From Nocardioides deserti (lineage in GTDB: Bacteria; Actinomycetota; Actinomycetes; Propionibacteriales; Nocardioidaceae): a DNA stretch of 64,000 nucleotides. The translations under genes and the position numbers were made by a program. The stretch is from the NCBI RefSeq assembly GCF_014266025.1, contig NZ_JACMYC010000006.1, positions 186,001 through 250,000 on the forward strand, read 5' to 3'. This document shows, one piece after another, positions 8,935-17,376 of the stretch (within the stretch, counting starts at the first letter, position 1; each line of letters begins with the position of its first letter). The notes under the pieces are model-generated. The model worked only from the letters and a program-made list of their open reading frames with translations. It ran no database searches and had not been told where the DNA came from.

Positions 8935-11145
8935 GTGCGCAGCACTACGTTGTTCGCCGTGTTCAGCGCGCTCGGCAGACTTGCCTCCCGTCGTCCCTGG
9001 TTCGTCATCGCCGCCTGGGTGGTGCTCGCCGTCGCCGTCGTCTCCCTGGCGCCGACGCTCGAGACCACGCAGGAGGAGTCGGAGTTCCTGCCTGACCACT
9101 ACGAGTCGATCAAGGCGGTGGAGCTGCAGGAGGAGAAGTTCCCCGGTGCGACGTCGCCCGCCGCTCTCCTGGTCTTCGAGCGCGAGGGCGGCGGGCAGCT
9201 GACCGTCGAGGACCAGGCGGCCGCCGGGCGGATCGCCGAGGAGCTCGGCCCGCGTCTGGGCGAGGAGACCTTCGTCCAGCAGGTCGTCGTCGTCGGGCCC
9301 GACGGCGAGCCCAACGTCTCCGAGGACGGCGAGCTGCTGCTCGGGATCGTCGGCCTGGCCGAGGACGCGACCGGCTTCGACCCACAGGCGTTCGAGGACG
9401 CCGAGGAGATGCGGACCGACCTCGCCGAGCTCGCCGAGGGCAGCGGCCTGGAGGTCACCACGACCGGCTCCGTGCCGCAGGGCCTGGACTCCCAGGAGTC
9501 GGGCGAGCGCGCGCTGGCCATCGTGGGCATCGCGACCATCGTGCTCATCGTCGCGCTGCTCGCGATCATCTTCCGCAGCGTGATCATCTGCCTGATGCCG
9601 ATCGTGGTCGTCACGCTGGTGTCGATGGTGGCCACCGGGCTGATCGGCTGGGCCAACGAGGCCTTCGACCTCAAGGCCGACTCCTCGATCGAGACGATCC
9701 TGGTCGTCGTCCTCTACGGCATCGGCACCGACTACATCCTGTTCTTCCTCTTCCGCTACCGCGAGCGGCTGCGCCAGGGCGCCGACACCCGCGCCGCCGT
9801 CGTGCACGCGCTGGAGCGGGCCGGCGAGGCGATCGCCTCGGCGGGCGGCGCGGTCATCGTCGCGTTCCTCGCGCTGGTGCTCAGCTCGCTCGGCGTCTTC
9901 AAGGCGATCGGCCCCGCGCTGGCGATCGCGGTCGCGGTCACCCTCGTCGCCGCCCTCACCCTCGTGCCGGCCGTCGTCACGGTCCTCGGGCGCGCGCTCT
10001 TCTGGCCGTCGAAGAAGTGGCGCGAGGAGCCCGAGGCGGCCCGCTTCGCCCGCGCCGGCACGAGCCTGGGTCGGCGGCCCGGCTCCTTCGCGCTCGGCTC
10101 GGGCGCGGTGCTGGCGCTGCTCGCGGTCTTCGCGTTCGGGTTCAACCCGTCGTTCGACTTCAACTCCAGCCTGCCCGACGACGTCGAGTCGACCCAGGCG
10201 CTGGAGACCTTCCAGGACCACTTCGCCGCCGGTGCGAGCGAGCCGGTGCCGGTGCTGCTGCAGTCCTCCGACGGACAGCTCGCGCCCGACGCCCTCGAGC
10301 AGTTCCGCACCGACCTCGAGGGAGCCGAGGGCGTCGCGCAGGTCTACCCCGGCACGCCGTCGGAGGACGGCACGACCGCTCAGTTCATGATGGTGCTCGA
10401 CAACGACCCCGTCTCCGACGCGGCTCTCCAGGACGTCAAGGGCCCCATCCGCGACCAGGCGCACGAGGCCGCTCCGGAGGGCACCGAGGCGTTCGTCGGC
10501 GGTACGCCGGGCATCTTCGCCGACCTCCAGAAGGCGATGGTCCGCGACTACACGGTCGTCTTCCCGGTCGCCGCGCTCGTCATCATGCTGATCCTCGCCC
10601 TGCTGCTGCGCAGCCTGGTCGCCCCGCTGTACCTCATGGCCGCGGTCGGGTTGAGCTTCGCGGCGACCCTCGGGGCGACGGTCATCGTCTTCCAGCACAT
10701 CGGCGGCGAGAGCGGCCTGATCTTCATGCTGCCGATCTACATCTACCTGTTCGTCACCGCGCTCGGCACCGACTACAACATCCTGATGATCGCCCGCCTC
10801 CGCGAGGAGGCCCGCGAGGGCAAGGACCCCCGGGCGGCCGCGGCCGAAGCGCTCAAGCACGCCGGCCCGACCATCGCCGCCGCGGGCGTCATCCTCGCCG
10901 GCACGTTCGCCTCGCTGATGCTCAGCGGCAACAGCCTGATGATGTCGATGGGCTTCGCCCTGTCGTTCGGCATCATCATCGCGGCGTTCGTCATGTCGAT
11001 GTTCTTCACCCCCGCCCTCACCGCGCTCATCGGGCACGCCGCGTGGTGGCCCGGCCACGCGGACCAGAAGCGCAGCCCCGGGTCGGGCTCGGGCTCCGAC
11101 GCCGGCTCGTCCGACCGCGGCGCTGAGGTCTCGGCCGGCATGTAG
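8935..11145 (+). CDS. MMPL-family (RND) membrane transporter
   Basis: 736-residue integral membrane protein with the MmpL/HpnN layout. One helix at residues 15-36 is followed by an extracellular domain (about 37-180), five to six helices (about 190-360), a second extracellular domain, and a final set of helices ending near 700. The proton-relay-like GTDYILFFLFRYRE and GTDYNILMIARLREE motifs, one per half, mark the two-fold RND repeat. The GTG at 8935 has AGGAGAGG nine bases upstream. It probably exports a lipid or hydrophobic compound; the substrate is unknown. Transcribed alone. Confidence 0.88.
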   Translation: MRSTTLFAVFSALGRLASRRPWFVIAAWVVLAVAVVSLAPTLETTQEESEFLPDHYESIKAVELQEEKFPGATSPAALLVFEREGGGQLTVEDQAAAGRIAEELGPRLGEETFVQQVVVVGPDGEPNVSEDGELLLGIVGLAEDATGFDPQAFEDAEEMRTDLAELAEGSGLEVTTTGSVPQGLDSQESGERALAIVGIATIVLIVALLAIIFRSVIICLMPIVVVTLVSMVATGLIGWANEAFDLKADSSIETILVVVLYGIGTDYILFFLFRYRERLRQGADTRAAVVHALERAGEAIASAGGAVIVAFLALVLSSLGVFKAIGPALAIAVAVTLVAALTLVPAVVTVLGRALFWPSKKWREEPEAARFARAGTSLGRRPGSFALGSGAVLALLAVFAFGFNPSFDFNSSLPDDVESTQALETFQDHFAAGASEPVPVLLQSSDGQLAPDALEQFRTDLEGAEGVAQVYPGTPSEDGTTAQFMMVLDNDPVSDAALQDVKGPIRDQAHEAAPEGTEAFVGGTPGIFADLQKAMVRDYTVVFPVAALVIMLILALLLRSLVAPLYLMAAVGLSFAATLGATVIVFQHIGGESGLIFMLPIYIYLFVTALGTDYNILMIARLREEAREGKDPRAAAAEALKHAGPTIAAAGVILAGTFASLMLSGNSLMMSMGFALSFGIIIAAFVMSMFFTPALTALIGHAAWWPGHADQKRSPGSGSGSDAGSSDRGAEVSAGM

Positions 11146-11154
11146 GCGGCCTGC

Positions 11155-11187
11155 GCGGCGGTCCCGGGGCCTATCTGGGGCCGCCGC
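11155..11187. terminator. Bidirectional hairpin between MMPL gene and tsaD
   Basis: GCGGCGGTCCC (11155-11165) pairs with GGGGCCGCCGC (11177-11187), including one G-U pair. It lies between the stop codons of two convergent genes. Confidence 0.6.
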
Positions 11188-11244
11188 GGCACATGTAACG
11201 GCTCCTGGCCGGCCCCGCGGCGTACGTCGGGCGGAGCCGAGCGC

Positions 11245-12300
11245 CTAGACGAGCACCTCGGTGACGGGGAGCGAGGAGTCGGCGGGCAGGTCGAGGGACG
11301 AGGGCGTGCGGCCGCGGGCGACCATCTCGGCACCGAGGGCGGCGACCATGGCGCCGTTGTCGGTGCACAGGCCGGGGCGGGGCACGCGGACGCGGATGCC
11401 GAGCTTGGCGGCCCGCTCCTCGGCGAGGTGGCGCAGGCGGGAGTTGGCAGCGACGCCGCCGCCGATGAGCAGGTCCTCGATGCCCTCGGACGAGGCGGCG
11501 TCGAGTGCCTTGCGGACCAGCACGTCGCAGACGGCCTCCTGGAACGACGCCGCGACGTCGGCCACGGGGACCGGCTCCCCGGACCGCTCGCGCGCCTCGA
11601 CCCACCGGGCCACCGCGGTTTTGAGGCCGGAGAAGGAGAAGTCGAACCGGTGCCGCTCGAGGTCGCGGCGCGAGGTCAGGCCGCGCGGGAAGTCGACGTA
11701 CACCGAGGAGCCCTCACGGGCGGCCCGGTCGATGTGCGGCCCTCCGGGGAACGGCAGGCCGAGCAACCGCGCCACCTTGTCGAACGCCTCGCCGGCCGCG
11801 TCGTCGATCGTCGCGCCCATCGGGTCGACACCGCCATCGGCGCCGGTCACGTCGGTGACGCGCAGCAGGCTGGAGTGGCCACCGCTGACGAGCATCGCGA
11901 CGCACGGCTCGGGCAGCGCGCCGTGCTCGAGCTGGTCGACGGCGACGTGGGCGGCGAGGTGGTTGACGCCGTACAGCGGCTTGTCCAGCCCGATCGCCAG
12001 CGCCTTGGCCGCGGCGACGCCGACGAGCAGGGCGCCGGCGAGGCCGGGTCCGCTGGTGACCGCGATCGCGTCGACGTCGGAGGGGCGGACGCCGGCGGTC
12101 TCGCAGGCGCGCTCGATCGTCGGCACCATCGCCTCGAGGTGGGCCCGGCTGGCGACCTCCGGCACGACGCCGCCGAAGCGGGCGTGCTCGTCGACGCTGC
12201 TGGCGACCGCGTCGGCGAGCAGCTCGTGGCCGCGGACGATGCCGACGCCGGTCTCGTCGCAGGAGGTCTCGATGCCGAGCACGAGGGGGGCGTCCGTCAC
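11245..12300 (-). CDS. tsaD: tRNA N6-threonylcarbamoyladenosine transferase TsaD
   Basis: Catalytic subunit that transfers the threonylcarbamoyl group to A37 of ANN-decoding tRNAs. 351 residues in the ASKHA fold, with [10 protein letters not shown] at 9-18, the metal-binding HxxxH (His114, His118 in HLAAHV), and the SGGHSSL and [11 protein letters not shown] nucleotide-binding segments. The GTG at 12300 was chosen from family length; the upstream frame runs into the divergent GNAT gene. It is the last gene of the tsaE-tsaB-rimI-tsaD group, interrupted here by a plus-strand acetyltransferase. Only 23 bp separate it from that divergent gene. Confidence 0.96.
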   Translation of the reverse strand: MTDAPLVLGIETSCDETGVGIVRGHELLADAVASSVDEHARFGGVVPEVASRAHLEAMVPTIERACETAGVRPSDVDAIAVTSGPGLAGALLVGVAAAKALAIGLDKPLYGVNHLAAHVAVDQLEHGALPEPCVAMLVSGGHSSLLRVTDVTGADGGVDPMGATIDDAAGEAFDKVARLLGLPFPGGPHIDRAAREGSSVYVDFPRGLTSRRDLERHRFDFSFSGLKTAVARWVEARERSGEPVPVADVAASFQEAVCDVLVRKALDAASSEGIEDLLIGGGVAANSRLRHLAEERAAKLGIRVRVPRPGLCTDNGAMVAALGAEMVARGRTPSSLDLPADSSLPVTEVLV

Positions 12301-12323
12301 GGCTCCATTGTGCGCGGTGGAGG

Positions 12324-13046
12324 ATGACCGGCGTGCGCGAGGTGTCGGGGGCGGGGCTGGAGCGGCTCGCGGCGGCCGGCCCGGTGCCGTTCGTGCGGCA
12401 CACCGTCGGCCCGGCGACGTACGACGTCGCGTGGGTGCACGGCGACGCGGTCGTGGTCCACAACGCGCGCCACACCGTCGCCCTCGGCCCGGCGGGCGAC
12501 CTCGGCCCGCTGCTCGCGGAGCTCGCCGACCACCTTCTGCCGGAGCGGCTGACCGTCGAGGAGGCCGCGCGCGACGCGCTGCCCGCGGCGTGGCACCACG
12601 AGGTCCGCGGCCACTGGCACTGGATGCGCTGCACCACGCCCGCTCCCCCACCGGTGGTGCCGCTCGAGGAGGTCACCGACCACGAGGCGATCGACGCGGT
12701 GCTCGACATCGCCCAGCCCGACACGTTCGGCCGGCCCGGCACGCCGGGGATCGAGGGCTGGCTGGGCGTGCGGGAGCAGGGGCGGCTGGTCGGCGTGGGA
12801 GCGGTACGGCGTGACCCGGACGGCAGCGGGCACCTGCGGGCCGTCTCGGTGCTGCCGGAGGCGACCGGCCGCGGCCTCGGGCTGGCCCTGTCGCAGGGGC
12901 TCACCCGGCGGGCGATGGACCGGGCGCCGCACGTGGCGACGCTCGGGGTCTACACCGACAACGGGCCGGCGCTGCGGGTCTACGACCGGTTGGCGTACCG
13001 GACCGAGCACACGTTCTGCTCCGGCCCGGTCAGCAGCCCTTCCTGA
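12324..13046 (+). CDS. GNAT-family N-acetyltransferase
   Basis: 240 residues. The C-terminal half (about 120-235) is a GNAT domain, with [19 protein letters not shown] (173-191) carrying the acetyl-CoA loop and [16 protein letters not shown] the last strand/helix. The N-terminal half is unassigned. The substrate is unknown. It is inserted on the plus strand between tsaD and rimI, which are adjacent in many actinobacteria. Its 3' end overlaps the end of rimI by 17 bp in convergent orientation, so the two last exons are coded on both strands. Confidence 0.82.
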   Translation: MTGVREVSGAGLERLAAAGPVPFVRHTVGPATYDVAWVHGDAVVVHNARHTVALGPAGDLGPLLAELADHLLPERLTVEEAARDALPAAWHHEVRGHWHWMRCTTPAPPPVVPLEEVTDHEAIDAVLDIAQPDTFGRPGTPGIEGWLGVREQGRLVGVGAVRRDPDGSGHLRAVSVLPEATGRGLGLALSQGLTRRAMDRAPHVATLGVYTDNGPALRVYDRLAYRTEHTFCSGPVSSPS

Positions 13047-13491
13047 GCCCGCGGCGCAGGACGACTGCGGTCGCCCCGTCGCGGTAGTAGCGCCGACGGC
13101 GGTCGACCTCGACGAACCCCCGCGCCGCGTAGAACGCCAGCGCCCCGGCGTTGTCCTCACGGACCTCGAGCAGCAACCGCTCCGCACCGTCCGCCTTGGA
13201 CCGCGCGACCACCTCGTCCAGCAGGGCGGTCGCGTGGCCGCCGCGCCGAGCGGCCGGCGTGACCGCGATCCGCTGGAGCTCGGCGATGTCGGCGACGATG
13301 CTCGCGACCGCGTGGCCGACCACCGCGCTGCCGGGGCCGTCGGCCTCGGCCACCAGGTAGACCACCGTCGGCACCTCGCCGGCCAGCCCGGCCTCGACCA
13401 GCCCGCGCGACCAGGCGTCGACGCCGAGGCACTCGTCCTCGAGCGCGGCGACCACGTCGAGGTCGGCGGGCGTGGCGGTGCGGACGCTCAC
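13030..13491 (-). CDS. rimI: Ribosomal protein bS18 N-alanine acetyltransferase-like
   Basis: 153-residue single-domain GNAT acetyltransferase, with the acetyl-CoA loop in RIAVTPAARRGGHATALLDE and the family's C-terminal VREDNAGALAFYAARGF. Assignment to RimI rests mainly on its position between tsaB and tsaD, the conserved bacterial arrangement; generic GNAT is the alternative. The GTG at 13491 lies in a 14-nt sequence present three times between tsaB and rimI. The 3' end overlaps the convergent GNAT gene by 17 bp. Confidence 0.85.
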   Translation of the reverse strand: MSVRTATPADLDVVAALEDECLGVDAWSRGLVEAGLAGEVPTVVYLVAEADGPGSAVVGHAVASIVADIAELQRIAVTPAARRGGHATALLDEVVARSKADGAERLLLEVREDNAGALAFYAARGFVEVDRRRRYYRDGATAVVLRRGLRKGC

Positions 13492-13529
13492 GAGGCCGGC
13501 CTCACGAGACGGCCTTCACGAGACCGGCT
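13488..13529. repeat. Triplicated 14-nt junction between tsaB and rimI
   Basis: Three tandem copies of TCACGAG(A/G)C(C/G)GGC(C/T)-like sequence at 13488-13501, 13502-13515 and 13516-13529. On the minus strand each copy contains CTCGTGA. The first carries the tsaB stop (TGA) and the last the rimI GTG. This looks like duplication of an ancestral GTGA stop/start overlap. Confidence 0.75.
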
Positions 13530-14157
13530 TGGGCTCGCCGGGCATCTCGGCGTCGGGCCGCCGCAGGTACATCGGCTCGGGGTCGAGCAGCTCGGCCCCC
13601 TCCTCGGTCACCACCCGCGCCAGCCAGCCGGCGCTCGGGCGGACCGGGCCACGGGCGTCGGGGAACGCGTCGGGGTAGAGCACCGCGCCCTCGCCGACGA
13701 CCGGCCGCTCGGTCGCCACGACGGCCGGGCGCTCGACGACCGGCCCGTCCAGCCGCGTGCCGTCGGCGTCGTACGTCGCCAGGTAGACCTCCTTGCGGCG
13801 CGCGTCGGTCGCCACGCAGAAGTCCGTGCCGATCCCGCCGTCCGCGGCCTCGACGGCGAGCACGTCGAGCGAGCACACGCCGTACACCGGCACGTCCAGC
13901 ACGAACCCCAGCGTCCGCGCGGTGACCAGCCCGACCCGCAGCCCGGTGAACGGGCCGGGGCCGACGCCGGCGGCGACCGCGGTGAGGTCCTGGCGGACCG
14001 CGCCGACCTGGTCGAGGGCGGCCGCGACGAGCGGCGCGAGCTGCTCGCCGTGCTTCATCGAGCGCTCCGAGACGAGCTCGGCGACGACGTCCTGGCCGTC
14101 GTGGAGCGCGACGGTGACGTAGGGGGTGGCGGTGTCGAGGGCAAGCAGCAGGGTCAT
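13516..14157 (-). CDS. tsaB: t6A biosynthesis scaffold TsaB
   Basis: 213-residue ASKHA-fold protein that dimerises with TsaD and bridges it to TsaE. The N-terminus LLLALDTATPYVTVAL is the shortened phosphate-1 region of the family, and VGPGPFTGLRVGLVTAR (about 70-86) is its hallmark. It lacks the TsaD metal motif, as expected. The ATG overlaps the stop of the GNAT-TsaE fusion gene as ATGA, so the partners are translationally coupled. Confidence 0.94.
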   Translation of the reverse strand: MTLLLALDTATPYVTVALHDGQDVVAELVSERSMKHGEQLAPLVAAALDQVGAVRQDLTAVAAGVGPGPFTGLRVGLVTARTLGFVLDVPVYGVCSLDVLAVEAADGGIGTDFCVATDARRKEVYLATYDADGTRLDGPVVERPAVVATERPVVGEGAVLYPDAFPDARGPVRPSAGWLARVVTEEGAELLDPEPMYLRRPDAEMPGEPKPVS

Positions 14158-15116
14158 CCGAGTCCTCGGAAGGAGAGGGCGTGCCACCGGGGGCCCACCG
14201 GGGTGATCTCGACCCGGCGCGGGTCGAGCACGTCGTCGACGCCGTCGAGCGAGGCCGTGCTGTGGGACCCGTCGGGCACCTCGTCGGCCTCGGCGCGCAC
14301 GATGCGGACCTCGAGCCGCGAGTCGGTCAGCCCCTCGGCCAGTCCCTCGCCCCACTCCACGACGGTGACCGCGGTGTCCAGGTCGGTGTCGAGGTCGAGG
14401 TCGTCGAGCTCCTCCATGCCGCCGAGCCGGTAGGCGTCGACGTGGACGAGCGCGGGGCCGTCGACCAGCGACGGGTGGACGCGGGCGATGACGAACGTCG
14501 GTGAGGTGATCTGGCCGCGCACGCCGAGGCCGGCACCGATGCCCTGGGTGAGCGTGGTCTTGCCGGCACCGAGCTCGCCGCTGAGCACGATCAGGTCGCC
14601 GGGGGCGAGCTGGCCGGCGAGCGAGCGGCCGAGCGCGTGCATCGCGTCGGGCGTGGGCGCCTGGAAGACGGCGGTCCGCAGCGGCCTCCGCATCTCGACC
14701 AGCGGCGAGCGCCGGTCGATCTCGCGGAACCCCTGCCGGTCCCAGAAGCGAATGGTCCGCGGCAGCTCCTCGCGCGCCACGACCGTCACGTCGTCGTACC
14801 CCTCGGCGTGGTCCACGACCGCGTCGATGAGCCGGCCGGCGATGCCGTGCCCCTGCGCGGACGGCACGACGCCGAAGCGGCGCAGGTAGACGGTGTTGCC
14901 GACCGGGTCGAGGACCAGCGCGCCGACGGGGTCGCCGTCGAGGGAGGCGAGCAGCCCGCCGTGCGGCGTGAGCAGCGCGGCGATCGACTCCTCGGTCTCG
15001 CTGAGCGCGTCGGCCGGCGGGTCGAGCGGTGGCCGGGCGGCGAAGGCCTCCTGCACCACCCGCAGCACCTGCGCGGCCGCCTCCGGCCCCACGCGCTCGA
15101 CCTGGACGTCGCTCAC
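14154..15116 (-). CDS. tsaE: Fusion of GNAT acetyltransferase and t6A ATPase TsaE
   Basis: 320 residues in one uninterrupted frame. Residues 1-145 are a GNAT domain (RFGVVPSAQGHGIAGRLID, 80-98). Residues 150-320 are TsaE, with P-loop GELGAGKTT (180-188), SPTF (205-208), HVDAYRL (225-231) and the VEWGE motif (253-257). TsaE is the ATPase that resets the TsaB-TsaD complex in t6A synthesis. It normally stands alone at about 150 residues, so the N-terminal acetyltransferase is an extra module. Overlaps at both ends by 4 bp (GTGA upstream, ATGA downstream) place it in a tight operon. The TsaE call is firm; the GNAT substrate is unknown. Confidence 0.93.
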   Translation of the reverse strand: MSDVQVERVGPEAAAQVLRVVQEAFAARPPLDPPADALSETEESIAALLTPHGGLLASLDGDPVGALVLDPVGNTVYLRRFGVVPSAQGHGIAGRLIDAVVDHAEGYDDVTVVAREELPRTIRFWDRQGFREIDRRSPLVEMRRPLRTAVFQAPTPDAMHALGRSLAGQLAPGDLIVLSGELGAGKTTLTQGIGAGLGVRGQITSPTFVIARVHPSLVDGPALVHVDAYRLGGMEELDDLDLDTDLDTAVTVVEWGEGLAEGLTDSRLEVRIVRAEADEVPDGSHSTASLDGVDDVLDPRRVEITPVGPRWHALSFRGLG

Positions 15117-16195
15117 CCTGCCAGCTCCTTCTCCCCCGCCGCGGCCAGCAGCCGGTCGAGCTCCGCGTCGACCTGCTCGTGCCGCTCCAGCACCACCATG
15201 TGCCCGGCTCCCTCGACCTCCACCAGCCGCGACCCGCGGATCCGCGCGTGCAGCTTGCGGCTGTGGCCGATCGACGTCAGCCGGTCGGCGGTGCCGCAGA
15301 CGACCGTCGTCGGCACCCGGCCGAGCACCTCGACCGCGTCGAACTTGTCCAGCCCGCCGAACGCCGGGAAGAACTCCGCGACCACCTCGTACGGCGTCGC
15401 CGACAGCATCGCGTCGACGAACTCGACGTACGCCGCCGGCACGTCGTCGCCGAACGCGAACACGTCCGTGGCGACCATCGCCACCGCCTTGCCCAGCCGG
15501 CGCAGCCGGTCGACGCTGGTGTGCCGCCGGGCGAGCGTCGCGATGGTCCGCTCCGCCAGCGGCAAGCCGATCCTGGCCGGCACCACCGGCAGCAGCAGCC
15601 GGCCGACGTCGAGCCCGCCGGCCGTCGTGCTGACCAGGCCCACCGCCGCCACCCGGTCGCCGAACAGCTCGGGCTGCTGCTCGACGAGGGCGACCACCGT
15701 CATCCCGCCCATCGAGTGACCGACGACCACCACCGGGCCGTCGGGGACGACCTCGTCGAGGATGCGGCCCAGGTCGCGGCCGAGCTGGTCGATGGTCGCG
15801 TGCTCGACGTCGGAGCGGCCGGACCGCCCGTGCGAGCGCTGGTCGTAGAGGACCGTCCGGACGCCGGCGCGGCGCAGGTGCAGGCGCTGGAAGTGCCAGC
15901 AGTCGAGGGTCAGCGCGTAGCCGTGCACGAGCACGACCGTGACGTCCGAGGCAGCCCCGGTCGGGGTGTGCTCCGGCTCGTCGACCTCGACGTGCAGCGG
16001 CACGCCGTCGTCGGCCACGACCGTCAGCGGGGCGGCGCGCAGCGAGCCGAGCGGGACGTCGGGATGGTCCTCGGGCGGCGGGCCGGGGCGGCGCGAGAGC
16101 GCGCGGCGGTGGTGGGTGACGCCGAAGGCGGTGCCGACCGCAGCGAGCCCGGCCGCGCCGAGGGCCGTGAACCCGAGGGTCCGCCGCGGGTTCAC
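15113..16195 (-). CDS. Alpha/beta hydrolase, membrane-anchored or secreted
   Basis: 360 residues. An N-terminal hydrophobic segment (residues 8-26, after basic NPRR) may be an anchor or signal peptide. The hydrolase core has the oxyanion HG motif (LVHGYA, 89-94), nucleophile elbow GHSMGG with Ser161, and a late His in GAGHMVV. Actinobacterial alr-tsaE loci often hold such a hydrolase, but its substrate is not known. The GTG start overlaps the alr stop (GTGA), and its own stop overlaps the GNAT-TsaE start (GTGA), so it is embedded in the alr-tsaE-tsaB operon. Confidence 0.85.
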   Translation of the reverse strand: MNPRRTLGFTALGAAGLAAVGTAFGVTHHRRALSRRPGPPPEDHPDVPLGSLRAAPLTVVADDGVPLHVEVDEPEHTPTGAASDVTVVLVHGYALTLDCWHFQRLHLRRAGVRTVLYDQRSHGRSGRSDVEHATIDQLGRDLGRILDEVVPDGPVVVVGHSMGGMTVVALVEQQPELFGDRVAAVGLVSTTAGGLDVGRLLLPVVPARIGLPLAERTIATLARRHTSVDRLRRLGKAVAMVATDVFAFGDDVPAAYVEFVDAMLSATPYEVVAEFFPAFGGLDKFDAVEVLGRVPTTVVCGTADRLTSIGHSRKLHARIRGSRLVEVEGAGHMVVLERHEQVDAELDRLLAAAGEKELAG

Positions 16196-17337
16196 GCGCG
16201 CACCTCCGTGTCGACGTGGGTGCGGGTGACCCGGCTGCCGCCGAACCGGGTGACGATCTCGTAGCTGATCGTCCCCGCCGCCTCCGCCCAGTCCTGCGCG
16301 GTGGGCGCGCCGTCGCGGCCGGTGCCGAAGAGGACGACGTCGGTGCCCGGCTCGGGCCGGTCGCCGTCGAGGTCCACCACGAGCTGGTCCATGCAGACGC
16401 GGCCGCGGACGGGTCGCTGCTTCCCGGCGATCCCCACGGACGCGTGGTTGCTGAGCGAGCGCGGCACGCCGTCGCCGTACCCCACCGGCACCAGGCCCAG
16501 CGTGGTCGGCCGGTCCGCGACCCAGGTGTGGCCGTAGGAGACGCCGGAGCCGGCCGCGACGTCCTTGACCATCGCGAGCGTCGCGCGGGCGGTCATCGCG
16601 GGCACCAGCCCGAGGTCGGGGGTGTGGCCGGGGGCGGGGTCGAGGCCGTACGACGCGATGCCGCACCGGACGAGGTCGAACCGCGCGCTCGGCCGCAGGA
16701 TCGCCGCCGCGCTGTTGGCGAAGTGACGCACCTCCGGCTCGAGGCCGGCCGCCGCCGCGAGGTCCAGCGCGTCGCGGAAGACCTGCTCCTGGCTGTCGTT
16801 GGCCGGGTCGTCCGGCTCGTCGGCCGAGGCCGGGTGGGTCCAGATGCCGGTGACGCGCCAGCGGCCAGCGACCTCCCCGGCGCGCGCGGCCTCGACGAGC
16901 GCCGGCCAGTCGGCGTACGTCGACCCGCCGCGCGACAGGCCGGTGTCGATCTTCAGCTGGAGCCGGGCCGGCGTGCCGGTGCGGGCAACGGCGGCCTCGA
17001 CCTCGGCCAGCTCGGCGAGGGAGTACGCCGTGACGTCGACGCCGGCGGCGATCGCGGCGTCGTGGTCCTCACCGGGGACGGTGAGCCAGCACAGCACCCG
17101 TCCGGTGTCGCCGGCCGCCCGCAGCGCGAGCGCCTCGTCGATCGTCGCGACGCCCAGCCAGCTCGAGCCGGCGTCGCGGGCGGCCCGGGCGACCTCGACC
17201 ATGCCGTGGCCGTACCCGTCGGCCTTGACCACCGTCATCATCGCGGCGCCGCAGTGCTCGGCCAGCGTGCGCACGTTGTGCCGGAGCGCCGCGAGGTCGA
17301 CGACCACCTCGGCGCGCGGGACCGGCAGGGGGCTCAT
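16192..17337 (-). CDS. alr: Alanine racemase
   Basis: PLP enzyme that interconverts L- and D-alanine for peptidoglycan. 381 residues; the PLP lysine is Lys38 in VVKADGYGHG, and the second catalytic Tyr lies in GVSYGHTW of the C-terminal beta domain. The ATG at 17337 has GGAGG 10-14 bases upstream; an in-frame start six codons earlier is also possible. It begins the alr-hydrolase-tsaE-tsaB run, 39 bp after the stop of nnr. Confidence 0.95.
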   Translation of the reverse strand: MSPLPVPRAEVVVDLAALRHNVRTLAEHCGAAMMTVVKADGYGHGMVEVARAARDAGSSWLGVATIDEALALRAAGDTGRVLCWLTVPGEDHDAAIAAGVDVTAYSLAELAEVEAAVARTGTPARLQLKIDTGLSRGGSTYADWPALVEAARAGEVAGRWRVTGIWTHPASADEPDDPANDSQEQVFRDALDLAAAAGLEPEVRHFANSAAAILRPSARFDLVRCGIASYGLDPAPGHTPDLGLVPAMTARATLAMVKDVAAGSGVSYGHTWVADRPTTLGLVPVGYGDGVPRSLSNHASVGIAGKQRPVRGRVCMDQLVVDLDGDRPEPGTDVVLFGTGRDGAPTAQDWAEAAGTISYEIVTRFGGSRVTRTHVDTEVRA

Positions 17338-17376
17338 GACCCCCCATCCTCCCACCGTGCCGGGTCGGCGGTGCGG

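Noticed and set aside
7591-11058. Antisense frame of 1155 codons opposite the MMPL gene
   Set aside because: Shadow of the transporter's codon bias; the MMPL motifs are on the plus strand.
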